Assembly (NCBI GenBank): GCA_003116975.1
Contig: BGKB01000137.1
Coordinates: 1-64,000, forward strand
Length of the DNA: 64,000 nucleotides
Origin: Aurantiochytrium sp. KH105
Lineage: Eukaryota; Sar; Bigyra; Thraustochytrida; Thraustochytriidae
Direction: 5' to 3'
Every line of letters begins with the position of its first letter. The first letter of the stretch is position 1. The translations under genes were made by a program, and so were the position numbers. Positions 55,106 to 64,000 of the stretch are shown here, piece by piece. The notes below the pieces were generated by a model. That model was not told the DNA's origin and made no database searches. It worked only from the letters and a program-made list of their open reading frames with translations.

Positions 55106-55792
55106 TCACGGAGCAGGTGCAGAGAGCTTGGCCCAGAGATCCTCGTTGAACTCATGCAGAGACTCGAGCACAGCATCGGTAAACGCGTATCGAGGGAGCT
55201 TGTCTTCGGAAATGAGCCGCCGGTCAGGCACCGTGATGCAGGTCATGCGCGCCGCCTTGGCCGCCAAGGCTCCAGTCACCGAGTCCTCGAGAGCAAGGCA
55301 CTGCGTAGCCTCAACGCCCAGCAACTCGGCCGCGCGCAAATACACGGCAGGGTGGGGCTTCCCGAGCGGGTCATGCGCGGCGGAGCACACGTGCGCAAAC
55401 TTGTCAGTGATCCCAAGACCCTTGAGAGCGGCCTGAATCACCTCCATCGGCGAAGAGGAGGCCACGGCCAGAGGCACCTGCTTGCTCGCGGCAAATGCAA
55501 GCGCCTCCTTGAGACCAGCCATCGGCCTCGCCTCGCCATTTTCCAGCTTGGACACCATCAGTTCGATCATCTCCTTGGTGATCTCAGCCGGGTCCTTATC
55601 CGTCACCCCATGCCTTCTCGCATGGTGCTTGGCGATCTCGTCAATGCGCAGACCCAGCGTCTCCACGCAATGCGCCGTAGTCAGCTCCACGCCAACACGC
55701 TTAAACACCTCCTGCTCCACGGTATGCCACACAGGTTCGCTGTCGAGCATGAGCCCGTCCATGTCAAACACGACGGCCTTGATGTCTGCCAT
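55106..55792 (-). CDS. HAD-superfamily sugar-phosphate phosphatase-like (YniC/HxpB type)
   Basis: This is a 228-residue protein from ATG 55792. The frame is open further 5' only from a GTG. The HAD motifs are present: DMDGLMLDSEP (motif I with both aspartates, about residues 10-20), ASSSP (motif II), a KPHP loop with the motif III lysine and LALEDSVTG (motif IV). A helical cap lies between motifs I and II. The DGLMLDSEPVW start is typical of the beta-phosphoglucomutase/2-deoxyglucose-6-phosphatase/hexitol-phosphatase branch. It is likely a cytosolic phosphatase for small sugar or polyol phosphates. The substrate is unproven. Confidence 0.9.
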   Translation of the reverse strand: MADIKAVVFDMDGLMLDSEPVWHTVEQEVFKRVGVELTTAHCVETLGLRIDEIAKHHARRHGVTDKDPAEITKEMIELMVSKLENGEARPMAGLKEALAFAASKQVPLAVASSSPMEVIQAALKGLGITDKFAHVCSAAHDPLGKPHPAVYLRAAELLGVEATQCLALEDSVTGALAAKAARMTCITVPDRRLISEDKLPRYAFTDAVLESLHEFNEDLWAKLSAPAP

Positions 55793-56611
55793 CTTGCCGC
55801 TCCACACGAAAACCAACGAAAAGCCGCCTTCTACTGCTGCTCTTGCTGCTCCTGCACGATGCGACCAACCTCTTCTGCACGATCCAACCAAGCTCTTGCT
55901 GCGTTCCCGGTCTGCGTTCACTGACAGTCTGCGCACGATGCGCACGCACGCCCGGCTTCCCCACGACGCCTCGTCACTCGTGGCTTCTCCGGCAAAGCTC
56001 CGCTCGGCGAAACCATCCAGGCGGCGCTCCTCCCGACTCCACGTCTAACCCCCAGACGAATCGTCTCTTCGCGCAGGCTCCACGTGAAATACGTACTACG
56101 CTGCAACTTGATGCGCTCGATGTTCTCCCGAAGGTCCGGGAGAGCTTAGACGACAAGGGCGCTTTCTGCACTTGTAGTTTCTACTTGGCGGCGCCTATAA
56201 CCCACTTCCGGAGAGGCGCCGGAAAGGGCCAAGATGCAGCGTCGAGGAATCGAGTTCTTCAACCACCAGACCGAGACCAACCTAACTGCCGCGCTCGAGC
56301 GTCGCGCTCGCTCGGGCGGCGGAGACGCCGCAGCAGCTGGCGTGCGAGGCGCTCGCGGGGGCCCGCGGGCGGTCCTTGCCGAGGCCAGCCACAGACAGCT
56401 CTGCTCGCGCTTCTGCTCCGTCGCGAAGGGAAGACAACGAGGTTGGGAGTGAGAGATTCGTCGCTCTCTGGCGGCAGGAGCGCTTCGAGAGCGCCACAGA
56501 CCTAGGGCGAGATCGCCTTGGGAACGCCCAAGATTGTAGGCCGCTGCAGACTAGATCGGAAACGCTGTCAGGCAGACCTGCTTCAATCCCCCTTTCCCCC
56601 CCCTCTCCAAG
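55793..56611. promoter_or_regulatory. Divergent spacer between HAD and Tudor/FHA genes
   Basis: About 820 bp with both promoters and no credible frame. A CCTTTCCCCCCC pyrimidine run sits about 20 bp before the ATG at 56612. Confidence 0.5.
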
Positions 56612-59167
56612 ATGCCGCGTCCTCGAAGGTCATCGTCCTCGCGGGCAGAAATTTCGCGCCTCAAGGGCAAGACGGTCTACTACCACCGAGAAGACGAGGA
56701 GACCTTGAAAGGCCTGGTGGATAGAGTCGATCGCAAAGGCGGAAAAGTCCATATTAATTTCCCAGATGTAGGGAGTAGCATGTGGTTTGAAGAGGACGAC
56801 TCGCGACTCAAGTTCGTGGATCTCGACTCGGCACCTTCAAGCAACAAGCGCCGCGTAAGCGCAAGCAAACGATCGCAAACGCCAATGGGCAAGGCTCACA
56901 CTACCATTGAACACCTTGTTGCCAGAATCGAAGAGCTCTTGCGTGTACCAGGGGACGGCGATGCATCCAAAAAGCGAAAGCGTTCTGCGGCTCTTCGTGC
57001 CAAACGACCCGCCGCGCTCGGCGTTGAGGCGTCCCTTCCACCGAGTCCTCGCGCAAGTATGGGCGTGCCGCCTGGCGGCAAGATCAGTAACAATGCTTCA
57101 CGCAAAGAGACGACGGATGACCTTGCCAAAGAAAATTCCGAAATCAATTCAGGTGCCGAGGACGCGCCCGTCTTTCGTAAACTTGATCCCAAAACCCTAC
57201 GATCTACGCTTCGCGACGCTTTGCAGCTCCGAGAATGCCGCCCTATTGACACCACTTCCACCGTCCTCTCTCTCAACTCGCTCACCAGGATGGCTCGGTC
57301 CAAGTACGCGGCGCGCTTGCCCGCACAAGGCAATGCAATGCAAAATTTCCAAGAGTCAGTCTTGCGCGCGCTCTTTGCGTGCGGGGACGAGGCACTCGCT
57401 CTCGTTTCTGCTATCCATATACGTGTAGCACGCGCCGACGCGCGCGCCAAAGCTCGCGCAGAGTCGCAGCGAAGTAAATCAGATCTGTCGAGGTCCAGTG
57501 GCGCCATGGGATTCCTTTCTTCTGATGACGACAACGGCTTTAGCGAATCCGACCTCGAATTGGACTCCGACGATTCAGATGATGACGACGGTGATGATGA
57601 AAGCCGTCTCCGCGCCTTTCGCCAGCAAGTCAAGGAAAGAGCGCGAAAAAACGCGCGCGGCGGCGCTCTCAAGGACTTTCAGGATACAGCGCGTACAGAG
57701 CTGGCAATCTACCTGCAAGAGATTCGCACTGTCGCGCCTCGAGCCTGGTTGCCCACAACGACGGCGATGCCTGTGCAGGCTCTTCAAGCCGTCGTCAAGG
57801 CCGCGATATCCCTTCTCTCTGCACACGAGCGCTCTGCAACAATGGACCGCGGCCTCTTGCTCGGGCTCTTGCGATGCACGGTTCTCGGTCTCGATCACAT
57901 TGCTTCCATCGTTCATGCCGACGCCTGCCACCAGGTACGCTCCTCCGCAGAGAATATTGTGCCCACCTTTTGTGTTCTCGAGGACCTCGAGCAGCCCGAG
58001 CTCCTGCGCGAGCACGTACAGCAACTCGTGCAAGCTTCCTTTGCCCTACACGGCCTCCTCGCTGATCTGAACACTTTTCTCGCTGCTGTGAACCACAACG
58101 AGCGTACTATTCCCGACGAGGAGCTCGTGTACTTTTACGCTTCTTCGGACGTGTTACGACATGCTGCCTGTACGACGCGCAGACTCTTTTCTGCCCTCAC
58201 GCTTGGATTCGCGACACACGCTTTCAGCCTCGTGGCTCCAGACGACCAAAATTTAATCACGAGCGCCGCCCAAGCCGTACTTGCTCCGATGTGTCCCGCA
58301 AGCATTCTTGCCAGCTTCAAAATTCGCAAGGGCACCGACGTCGACAATGCGCACTCTGAATTCATGGAAATCGCCAGTCGTCTCATGGAGATAATCATCC
58401 CTGCGCGGGGCCGTGGCGCGGATCGTCTTTCCATGGCAGAGCTCGTCAAGCGTCGCGCGGACCTGAAACAGCAACGTGATTCGATGTCGGAGTTTCTCCA
58501 ACTCGTCGATGATCTTGAGCTCGGATCCACCAATAATGACTGGGACAACTGTAATGATTGGCCCGACGTTGTGCGCATCTGCGCCGTTTTTTCTCTCATG
58601 GACCTTGAGGACACATCGATTTCGCAGCTGGCCAAGATACTCGACCAGGAGGACGAGTTAGAGATTGACACCAAACATGAGCAAGCGGCCAAGAAGGAGT
58701 CCCGCACAATCGAGCCAAAGCGCCAACAGGTTCAATCGTCTTCAAACATCGAAACCCCGGCGAAAAGAGTCAAGCGAAAGGAACCGCCGGCACGAGCCGC
58801 ACACAAGTCGCCGTGCAAGCGCTTCAAGCTTCAAAAACGCAAGGCTGACGAAAATGTCCCAGGGCAGTGTCGATTTCCAGCGGACAACCGTCTGCTTGTT
58901 GGCCGCGCCAAAGAGTGCCACTTGCGTTTCACCGGTAAAAGGGCAGACGACCAGCTTCTATCAGTCTCCCGGAGATGCGCTGAGCTATCTCAAGATCCAG
59001 AGCGTGGCATTGTAACGCTTCACGTTTTGGCCTCCTTGGGTATCCGTGTCGACGGCGAGAAACTGGAAAAGGGTGTCGAGCGCGAGATTCGTGAAGGATC
59101 ACGCATTCGCTTCACCACCAAGGCTGGCAACCGGACCTTTGAGTACATTCTCAAGCGCGATGTTTGA
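56612..59167 (+). CDS. Nuclear protein with Tudor-like N-terminus and C-terminal FHA domain
   Basis: This is an 851-residue protein from ATG 56612. Residues about 17-70 (KGKTVYYHRED, GLVDRVDRKGGKVHINFP, MWFEEDD) look like a small Tudor/SH3-type barrel. After a basic linker come helical regions, an Asp/Ser acidic stretch (about 303-331), a long helical middle (about 360-690) and a Lys/Arg-rich segment with nuclear-localisation character (about 700-750). The last 100 residues fit an FHA fold: RLLVGRAKECHLRFT, the LSVSRRCAEL motif corresponding to SRxH and IRVDGEKLEKGVEREIREG as the late strands. The usual His is not conserved. I infer a chromatin or DNA-repair scaffold reading histone methylation or phosphothreonine. 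No close family is recognised. Confidence 0.72.
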   Translation: MPRPRRSSSSRAEISRLKGKTVYYHREDEETLKGLVDRVDRKGGKVHINFPDVGSSMWFEEDDSRLKFVDLDSAPSSNKRRVSASKRSQTPMGKAHTTIEHLVARIEELLRVPGDGDASKKRKRSAALRAKRPAALGVEASLPPSPRASMGVPPGGKISNNASRKETTDDLAKENSEINSGAEDAPVFRKLDPKTLRSTLRDALQLRECRPIDTTSTVLSLNSLTRMARSKYAARLPAQGNAMQNFQESVLRALFACGDEALALVSAIHIRVARADARAKARAESQRSKSDLSRSSGAMGFLSSDDDNGFSESDLELDSDDSDDDDGDDESRLRAFRQQVKERARKNARGGALKDFQDTARTELAIYLQEIRTVAPRAWLPTTTAMPVQALQAVVKAAISLLSAHERSATMDRGLLLGLLRCTVLGLDHIASIVHADACHQVRSSAENIVPTFCVLEDLEQPELLREHVQQLVQASFALHGLLADLNTFLAAVNHNERTIPDEELVYFYASSDVLRHAACTTRRLFSALTLGFATHAFSLVAPDDQNLITSAAQAVLAPMCPASILASFKIRKGTDVDNAHSEFMEIASRLMEIIIPARGRGADRLSMAELVKRRADLKQQRDSMSEFLQLVDDLELGSTNNDWDNCNDWPDVVRICAVFSLMDLEDTSISQLAKILDQEDELEIDTKHEQAAKKESRTIEPKRQQVQSSSNIETPAKRVKRKEPPARAAHKSPCKRFKLQKRKADENVPGQCRFPADNRLLVGRAKECHLRFTGKRADDQLLSVSRRCAELSQDPERGIVTLHVLASLGIRVDGEKLEKGVEREIREGSRIRFTTKAGNRTFEYILKRDV

Positions 59168-59763
59168 CCTTCTTTGTGAATGCTACTATTGCAAACGCTT
59201 TCCACGTTTCCATGCTTTCATTTTTTCTTTGTCCCTTTTTCTTGAATACAAGTGGTTCCCGAATCGACACTCACTTCTGCAGCACTTGCCTGTCTTCAAG
59301 CCTGCCATTCTCTTTTCATTTCTTGCTGTAGGTAAGGCCTAGTTTGTTTCTTTTATGCCTGTTTGTACCCATCGCACCGCACGCTATTATCACAGATGTA
59401 GCGACGGCTCGTTTCTCAAAACCAAAGAAACGAAAAATAAAGGCTCGCGACGGCGGCAAGAAGTTGCAGGCACACACGGCTTTTCTATCAGGTCAGCCCC
59501 ACGTGGATAGGCCTACTTGGATCCTACCAGACTTCTAGGCCTCAACGGCCATTTCTTTTTTTATTTTTTCTCTTTCGCGCAAATTTACTCGACCCCAGAC
59601 AACACCACCAGCTGCAAAGCTGGCCTCTCTGCTGGGTCGGGCTGACATTGAAGCGAGGTCGCGCAGCAAAGCGATCTGCGCGGCTTGGACTGAAGCACAC
59701 AAAAGGTCAAGCCGATCAGGGCAGTGGAGTGCTCTGGCGCGCTTCCACTTTTGGTCACCACGT
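59168..59763. other. Intergenic spacer
   Basis: About 600 bp between two genes on the same strand. The first half is AT/pyrimidine-rich, as expected for a 3' end. No gene is seen. Confidence 0.55.
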
Positions 59764-62007
59764 ATGCCAACAGGCGCAAGAACTCGCGTACGGCCGCAGT
59801 CGGCGCCACGCGCGAGAATCCAACGCGACGAAAATGTGCGCAACGATGCTGATAGAATCGTGCACGAGGTTCCCGTAGGAGCTCATCGTGTAGCGCCGGT
59901 GCGAAGACCGCAGTCTGCTCATGCGCGACGCCGCCCCAAGCCCAAAGCCCGAACCAAGGCCTCGCTCAGGAGCGCCGCAATGCCTGGTCCAGGCGGCCTC
60001 GAGCAGACCGTAAGAGACCTCGTGGTAGAGGGCCGCCTCGTGGAAGCCATCAAGCTCTCCCAAAAGATGGTTGAGATGGCACATGATCTCAGCGGTCCCG
60101 ATGCACATTGGCGAATGCGACGAGGAAGTGAGCTCATGTTCCGACTTGTTGTCGAGCTTGGCGAGCGAAACGAAGAATCAGGACTTGCTAGCGACGTGCG
60201 CTTGGCTCTCGACTTATTAAAAGATGCGCAGCGTCTTGCCACTCGCGTGGCCCACATGCAGCTCGAGCTCGATCACCAGCACACGGCAAGCCCTCGCGCC
60301 GAGACGCCCGTCGACCCAGCTCCCTCTGCAAGTATGGATGCGGCATGGGCTGTTGAATGCAATAGCTATCGGGTCCTCATGCTTGCCTGCGAAGCTGGGT
60401 GCGCCCGCAGACTTGGGGAGCGTGCAGTGGCCGAAAGCCAGGCCACTCGCGCGCTCGAGCTGGCAACAGGCGTGACCGACGCAACGCCCCGCGATACACG
60501 CATGTTTCGCAAACTTCAGGAAGGTCAAGCGCGCTGTTCATTGATACTGTGCACGATCGCATCGGGCCGCGGCGACCACGCTACTGCACTGCAGCATGCG
60601 CGGGCCAGTGTGAGCTTTCTTGAATCAATTGTTCCTTCTCGAGTGACACTTCGAGGCCGTTTCGACACGATCGTCGTGCGCTCGCTTGGAATCTCTTACT
60701 ACAATGTAGGTGCCGAACTCGAGCATCTCGAGACAGCGGCAGCCTCTGCGCATGCGCAGAGAAGATCTGGCGACGTTGACGTCCGGCGCGGGGAGCCCGG
60801 ACATGTCCCGTCCTTGGATCCAATGACATGGTACAAAAAGGCCCTGCAGGTGGCCAACAAACACCCTGCTCCATTTTCACAAGAGGTCCGCGCAGCTTTT
60901 CTTAGAACCGTTCAATCCTATGCCGCAATCGTGCCGCCCCCAAAACGCCCACGATCTGCATCTCGCAAGAAACGCTCTTCCTCGAGTCCGCGTAACAGCG
61001 CAAAGCGCGAGTCTCGACACAGCGAAAAGGAAACCAGTAAGTCTCGTCGCAAGAACCGCGCACCAAGATCAAATGTCAACCAGAGCGACCATACTTCCCC
61101 ATTGGATGTGAAAATGTCGCTCATGGAAGCCATGGAAGCGCTTGGCGTTCCAATGGAGGCTCTTCGCATCATTGTTCAGGAACACTTTGCAGGCAGCGAA
61201 GAGGCCGTTGAAACAAGTGCGCTTTTGGAGTTTCTGCGCAAAATCGCCACCGGCCCTCATGCGGGAAAGGCGCTTGCGCGCATGCGCGATCTCTTTGGCT
61301 CCGCGCGTGGATTTTCAGAGGTCAACCTCGACGTACTCTTCTCGCAGCCAGATCTTAGGGCAATCGTGCAGACCGGCGTCGAAGACGCAGCCCAGCTCGT
61401 TGACGACCTTGATCCTGCAACGTCAGACGCGCCATGGGAAACCTTTGTTCCCGACCAAATTTTCTCCAAGGCAAAACTTGATATCCTCGAAGCCTTCGAT
61501 TTTGGCTCGGTGGCGCCTCAACTCACAGGTTTTGCAGCCATCGACACTTGGGAGACACCAGCAAACTTTGGAGCGCAAACAGTGCGACTTCGCTCGCTTC
61601 ACGAGCAAGTGCAAGCTGTAGAGCGGGCGAACCGCACCCACGCCATTCTCGCACAAAATCCCGTCCCGGTCTCTGTTGCAGGTTGGCGTATGCTTGAGGA
61701 TCGCGAGTTCCCTGGTGGTATGCCTTCCAAGGAGATGGCTCTGAAGTGGCCGCCCTTGCTTCGCGACGTGGAAGTGGAATACTTGACGCGTCTTGAAAAA
61801 GGCCATCGTGTCAAGCCTCCGCAGCTTGAAACCGCCAAGGACAAGAATGGAAAGGATACTACTGGGAAAGATCTTGATAGTAGCGATGAGAACGACTCTC
61901 GAGTCGAGCACGACGTGCACGGGTCGCACGCTCACCCTCTCTCACCTGCGAAAAGCCCTCTCGGATGGTCGGAAGGCATTCGCGCGGCAAGAGATCACGT
62001 TCACTGA
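59764..62007 (+). CDS. Helical-repeat (TPR-like) protein with RPQSA motifs
   Basis: This is a 747-residue protein from ATG 59764. A second ATG at 59980 would drop the first 72 residues. The basic N-terminus contains two RPQSA motifs (RPQSAPRAR and RRPQSAHARR), an element I associate with axonemal and basal-body proteins of protists. Residues about 75-390 are paired helices like TPRs (DLVVEGRLVEAIKLSQKMVEMA, then repeated AESQATRALELATG and HATALQHARASVSFLES). A basic SRKKRSSSSPR linker (about 400-440) leads to a second helical region (about 450-560) and a conserved-looking tail (ILAQNPVPVSVAGWRMLEDREFPGGMP). No family is recognised. A ciliary role is inference. Confidence 0.7.
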   Translation: MPTGARTRVRPQSAPRARIQRDENVRNDADRIVHEVPVGAHRVAPVRRPQSAHARRRPKPKARTKASLRSAAMPGPGGLEQTVRDLVVEGRLVEAIKLSQKMVEMAHDLSGPDAHWRMRRGSELMFRLVVELGERNEESGLASDVRLALDLLKDAQRLATRVAHMQLELDHQHTASPRAETPVDPAPSASMDAAWAVECNSYRVLMLACEAGCARRLGERAVAESQATRALELATGVTDATPRDTRMFRKLQEGQARCSLILCTIASGRGDHATALQHARASVSFLESIVPSRVTLRGRFDTIVVRSLGISYYNVGAELEHLETAAASAHAQRRSGDVDVRRGEPGHVPSLDPMTWYKKALQVANKHPAPFSQEVRAAFLRTVQSYAAIVPPPKRPRSASRKKRSSSSPRNSAKRESRHSEKETSKSRRKNRAPRSNVNQSDHTSPLDVKMSLMEAMEALGVPMEALRIIVQEHFAGSEEAVETSALLEFLRKIATGPHAGKALARMRDLFGSARGFSEVNLDVLFSQPDLRAIVQTGVEDAAQLVDDLDPATSDAPWETFVPDQIFSKAKLDILEAFDFGSVAPQLTGFAAIDTWETPANFGAQTVRLRSLHEQVQAVERANRTHAILAQNPVPVSVAGWRMLEDREFPGGMPSKEMALKWPPLLRDVEVEYLTRLEKGHRVKPPQLETAKDKNGKDTTGKDLDSSDENDSRVEHDVHGSHAHPLSPAKSPLGWSEGIRAARDHVH

Positions 62008-62782
62008 CAGTCGTTCGCTTCTTGGCATCCATTCTCTTTTGGCTATCTTTCTGAACCCATGAATCTCAGTCAAGCAAATTTTACCACATCAAACTTACAA
62101 CCCCCTGCTGAGGCTCTTGCTCTTCATAGACGCAACGTTTTATTTTTCCCCTCCCGCAAATAATGCACTCGAGAAGATGAAGTCAAAGAAAAGGAAACAA
62201 GTGCATGAATTCTCCATAATCATTCTATACTCTTTGCTGGGTTTGCCCACGGCCAATACTGCATTTCGTTCTGCTACTTCCTTCGTCGTAGCGTAAAGTT
62301 TGCCGCTGCCCCACCTCTTCGACGATTTGCTAGTGTCCCTGATTGCTTTCCCGACCTCCCACAAACACAAAGCGCAACCGCAATAGCGGACGACATGATC
62401 AGCCTGCGCAATCTTGGCGAGCCCATACTCCCCCCCCTCCTCGCCCTTCATCATCGCCACCTTGCTGGTGCTGTCCCCTTTCTGCTAGTAGAGGGGCACG
62501 CGCCTGAAAGAGTGTGCAGAGTCACCTCCAGGACCCATCCATCAGAAGCGAAACGCGAGGAAGACCACGCGGGCACAGCGCAGCGCGGCGCGGCGAGGCG
62601 AGGCGGGCAGAGGAAGGCGAGGCGAGGCGAGGCGAGGCGAGGCGGCGTGGCGGCGCTCCCTTGCGTCCTAACTAGCCAGCTAGCTACCTTTGCTTGCTTG
62701 CCTGCCTGCCTGCCTGCCTGCCTGCTCCGGGCAGTGCGGCTTTGGCGTCTGGACGGACGTACGAGGAATAGCGCTCAGCAGC
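62008..62782. other. Intergenic spacer
   Basis: About 775 bp. The last 250 bp are GC-rich with GGCGAGGCGA strings (about 62580-62650), a TAGC palindromic stretch (about 62668-62686) and a CCTG tract (about 62695-62726) just before the thioredoxin gene. No gene is seen. Confidence 0.5.
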
Positions 62783-63256
62783 ATGCTCTCCGAGGCGCTC
62801 GAGACGGTGGGCGGCTTTGTCATGGAGCACCCGCTGCTCCTCGTGCTGGTCGCGTACGTGATGATGCAGCTGTACATGCGGTCGCGTCCATTCCCAGTGG
62901 TCGAGGGCTCCAAGGTGCGGTCGATCGCGAGCATGGCCGACTTCAAGGCCCTCATTCAGGAATGCAAAAACACCAATGCCGTCCTTGTGGTGGACTACTA
63001 CGCCACGTGGTGCCCGCCTTGCCGCCGTGCTGCTCCTGTGTACGGCGAAATGTCAAAAATCTACAAGGAGGACGACGTGGTCTTCTCCAAGGTCAACGTG
63101 GACGAGGTCCGGGAGCTAGCCTCTGCACATGGGATTCAGGCCATGCCAACCTTTAAAATTTTCAATTGTGACGCCAAGGAGGTGCACTCGCTCCGAGGCT
63201 GGAACGAGTCCGAGCTGCGCAATATGATTGTGACTTCTATTAACAGTGCCAAGTAA
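62783..63256 (+). CDS. Membrane-anchored thioredoxin
   Basis: This is a 157-residue protein from ATG 62783. The frame is open upstream, but only through CCTG repeats. A hydrophobic helix at about 17-32 (PLLLVLVAYVMMQLYM) suggests a signal anchor. The thioredoxin fold follows: VLVVDYYATWCPPC with the redox pair Cys77 and Cys80, KVNVDEV and the cis-proline in AMPTFKIF. The CPPC centre differs from the classical CGPC. It most probably reduces disulfides of proteins at a membrane. Which compartment the domain faces is not decidable from this sequence. Confidence 0.9.
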   Translation: MLSEALETVGGFVMEHPLLLVLVAYVMMQLYMRSRPFPVVEGSKVRSIASMADFKALIQECKNTNAVLVVDYYATWCPPCRRAAPVYGEMSKIYKEDDVVFSKVNVDEVRELASAHGIQAMPTFKIFNCDAKEVHSLRGWNESELRNMIVTSINSAK

Positions 63257-63310
63257 GCTTGCCCTTTTACACATTCGGCACTTGCATTCGCAGACGAGGA
63301 AAAGGTGTGA

Positions 63311-64000
63311 CTACTCCAGCATGGGCTGCAGTGCCGACTGAGGCATGTTACCGCCCAAGTATGAGGTCTGATTACCTTGCAAGTGCGACTGTTGTTGCTG
63401 CTGCTGCACTGACTGTGCCTTGGCCAGGGCGAGTCTCGAGCTGCGCTGCGGCCGCAGCACCGAGAATCTTCGCGTTTCCTGCTGGGTGGCTTGCAAAACT
63501 TCTTGCTCGAGAAAATCGTCTGACCTCTCGTCAGGGTCCTCGATGCTATGTTGCGATAGAAACGACTTTGTCGCCCGCTTGCGCTTCTTCTCTGCAAACT
63601 TGAGAATGCGACGATTTTCGGCCTTGATGAGCTCACGGCCTTGTTTGTCAGCTATGACCGGAATTTGGCCTTCAAAGGTACCCGTTTCACTTGAATTATC
63701 ATCGTCGTGATCATTGTCGTCCGAGTCGCTATCATCCACCGACACGTCGCCAAGCACGCCGCCGAGACCACCCTTGGTATCAGAGACGCGCGCCATTGTC
63801 TGTTCCAGGGCCTCGAGGTCTGCGCTTGTCTTCTTCAGGGCCCGCTGTGCGCGCTCCGCGTCCGCTCGCGAGACTTGAGCATCATCTTCCGCTCGGAGAA
63901 GTGTCTCTGGTGACGCCGTGGCGTCCTTTTTGACCTCTTGGAGGGCCGCCTCGGCTCTTTGGGCACGCACGTTCGATTCGTGGACGTGGGCGCGCAGCTT
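63311..64000 (-). CDS. C-terminal part of a coiled-coil protein, 5' end outside window
   Basis: The frame is open from the right edge to the stop at 63311-63313, giving about 229 residues. It begins in an Ala/Glu/Arg-rich coiled coil, passes an acidic DDSDSDDNDHDDD stretch (about 63690-63740), a basic KKRKRATKS segment that could be a nuclear-localisation signal, and ends with a Gln run. The family is not recognised. The upstream part may be a motor or scaffold protein, but nothing here shows that. Confidence 0.65.
   Translation of the reverse strand, partial: KLRAHVHESNVRAQRAEAALQEVKKDATASPETLLRAEDDAQVSRADAERAQRALKKTSADLEALEQTMARVSDTKGGLGGVLGDVSVDDSDSDDNDHDDDNSSETGTFEGQIPVIADKQGRELIKAENRRILKFAEKKRKRATKSFLSQHSIEDPDERSDDFLEQEVLQATQQETRRFSVLRPQRSSRLALAKAQSVQQQQQQSHLQGNQTSYLGGNMPQSALQPMLE

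Noticed and set aside
55793-55945. Extended N-terminus of the HAD phosphatase
   Set aside because: It starts at GTG with no ATG, and ATG 55792 places the DMDG motif at the usual distance from the start.
1-64000. CRISPR arrays, tRNA or rRNA genes, intact transposons
   Set aside because: The tandem repeats lack spacer structure. I saw no convincing tRNA arms, no rRNA-like sequence and no transposase or reverse-transcriptase motifs, although a covariance-model scan was not possible.

Overview
The window is nuclear DNA from a unicellular eukaryote. It holds a eukaryotic ribosomal protein (eL21), TFIIF-beta, the meiotic recombination factor HOP2, FHA/RING and RBR ubiquitin ligases, a PP2C phosphatase and GT-AG introns, and it has no prokaryotic operon structure. 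Most genes are single uninterrupted reading frames separated by long, GC-rich, microsatellite-laden spacers. Spliceosomal introns are certain only in the LRR gene and in HOP2. This, with ciliary-looking RPQSA motifs in one protein, suggests a flagellated stramenopile-type protist. A labyrinthulomycete (thraustochytrid) is my best guess, but that is inference only.

Left accessory region (1-13.2 kb). A gene entering from the left edge carries eight tandem cassettes of about 240 bp. Each has one 84-nt exon encoding one 28-residue leucine-rich repeat plus its intron. They feed a large last exon encoding ankyrin, SAM-like, coiled-coil, kinase-like and RING/IBR/RING domains (to 5057). A second copy lacking the LRR/ankyrin part (6164-8059) ends abruptly inside its RING domain, against an antisense fragment with a P-loop. 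After about 3 kb of degraded sequence comes a PD-(D/E)XK nuclease-like plus kinase-like fusion (11377-13134), similar in layout to the toxin modules of Crinkler-type effectors.

Housekeeping block 1 (14.4-26.5 kb). It contains an IMPACT/YigZ-family protein (-), a UBC-fold/PP2C fusion (+), HOP2 (-, two exons), a membrane-anchored SYLF protein (-), a membrane-anchored monoacylglycerol-lipase-like hydrolase (+) and a low-complexity protein of unknown function (-).

Gene desert (about 26.6-39.9 kb). It is packed with tetranucleotide tracts and has no convincing gene. At its right side are a coding-like stretch (39.86-40.39 kb) and a second nuclease-kinase gene (-, 40479-42120) whose reading frame is broken. 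The latter lies head-to-head with TFIIF-beta.

Housekeeping block 2 (42.3-64 kb). It contains TFIIF-beta (+), an acylated acidic protein (+), an FHA-RING E3 (-), an AIM24-family protein (+), eL21 (+), a HAD phosphatase (-), a Tudor-like/FHA nuclear protein (+), a helical-repeat protein with RPQSA motifs (+), a membrane-anchored thioredoxin (+) and the 3' part of a coiled-coil gene (-) running off the right edge.

Signalling and ubiquitin themes recur: RBR, FHA-RING, UBC-PP2C, FHA and several kinase-like domains. I see no tRNA, rRNA, CRISPR array or intact transposon.
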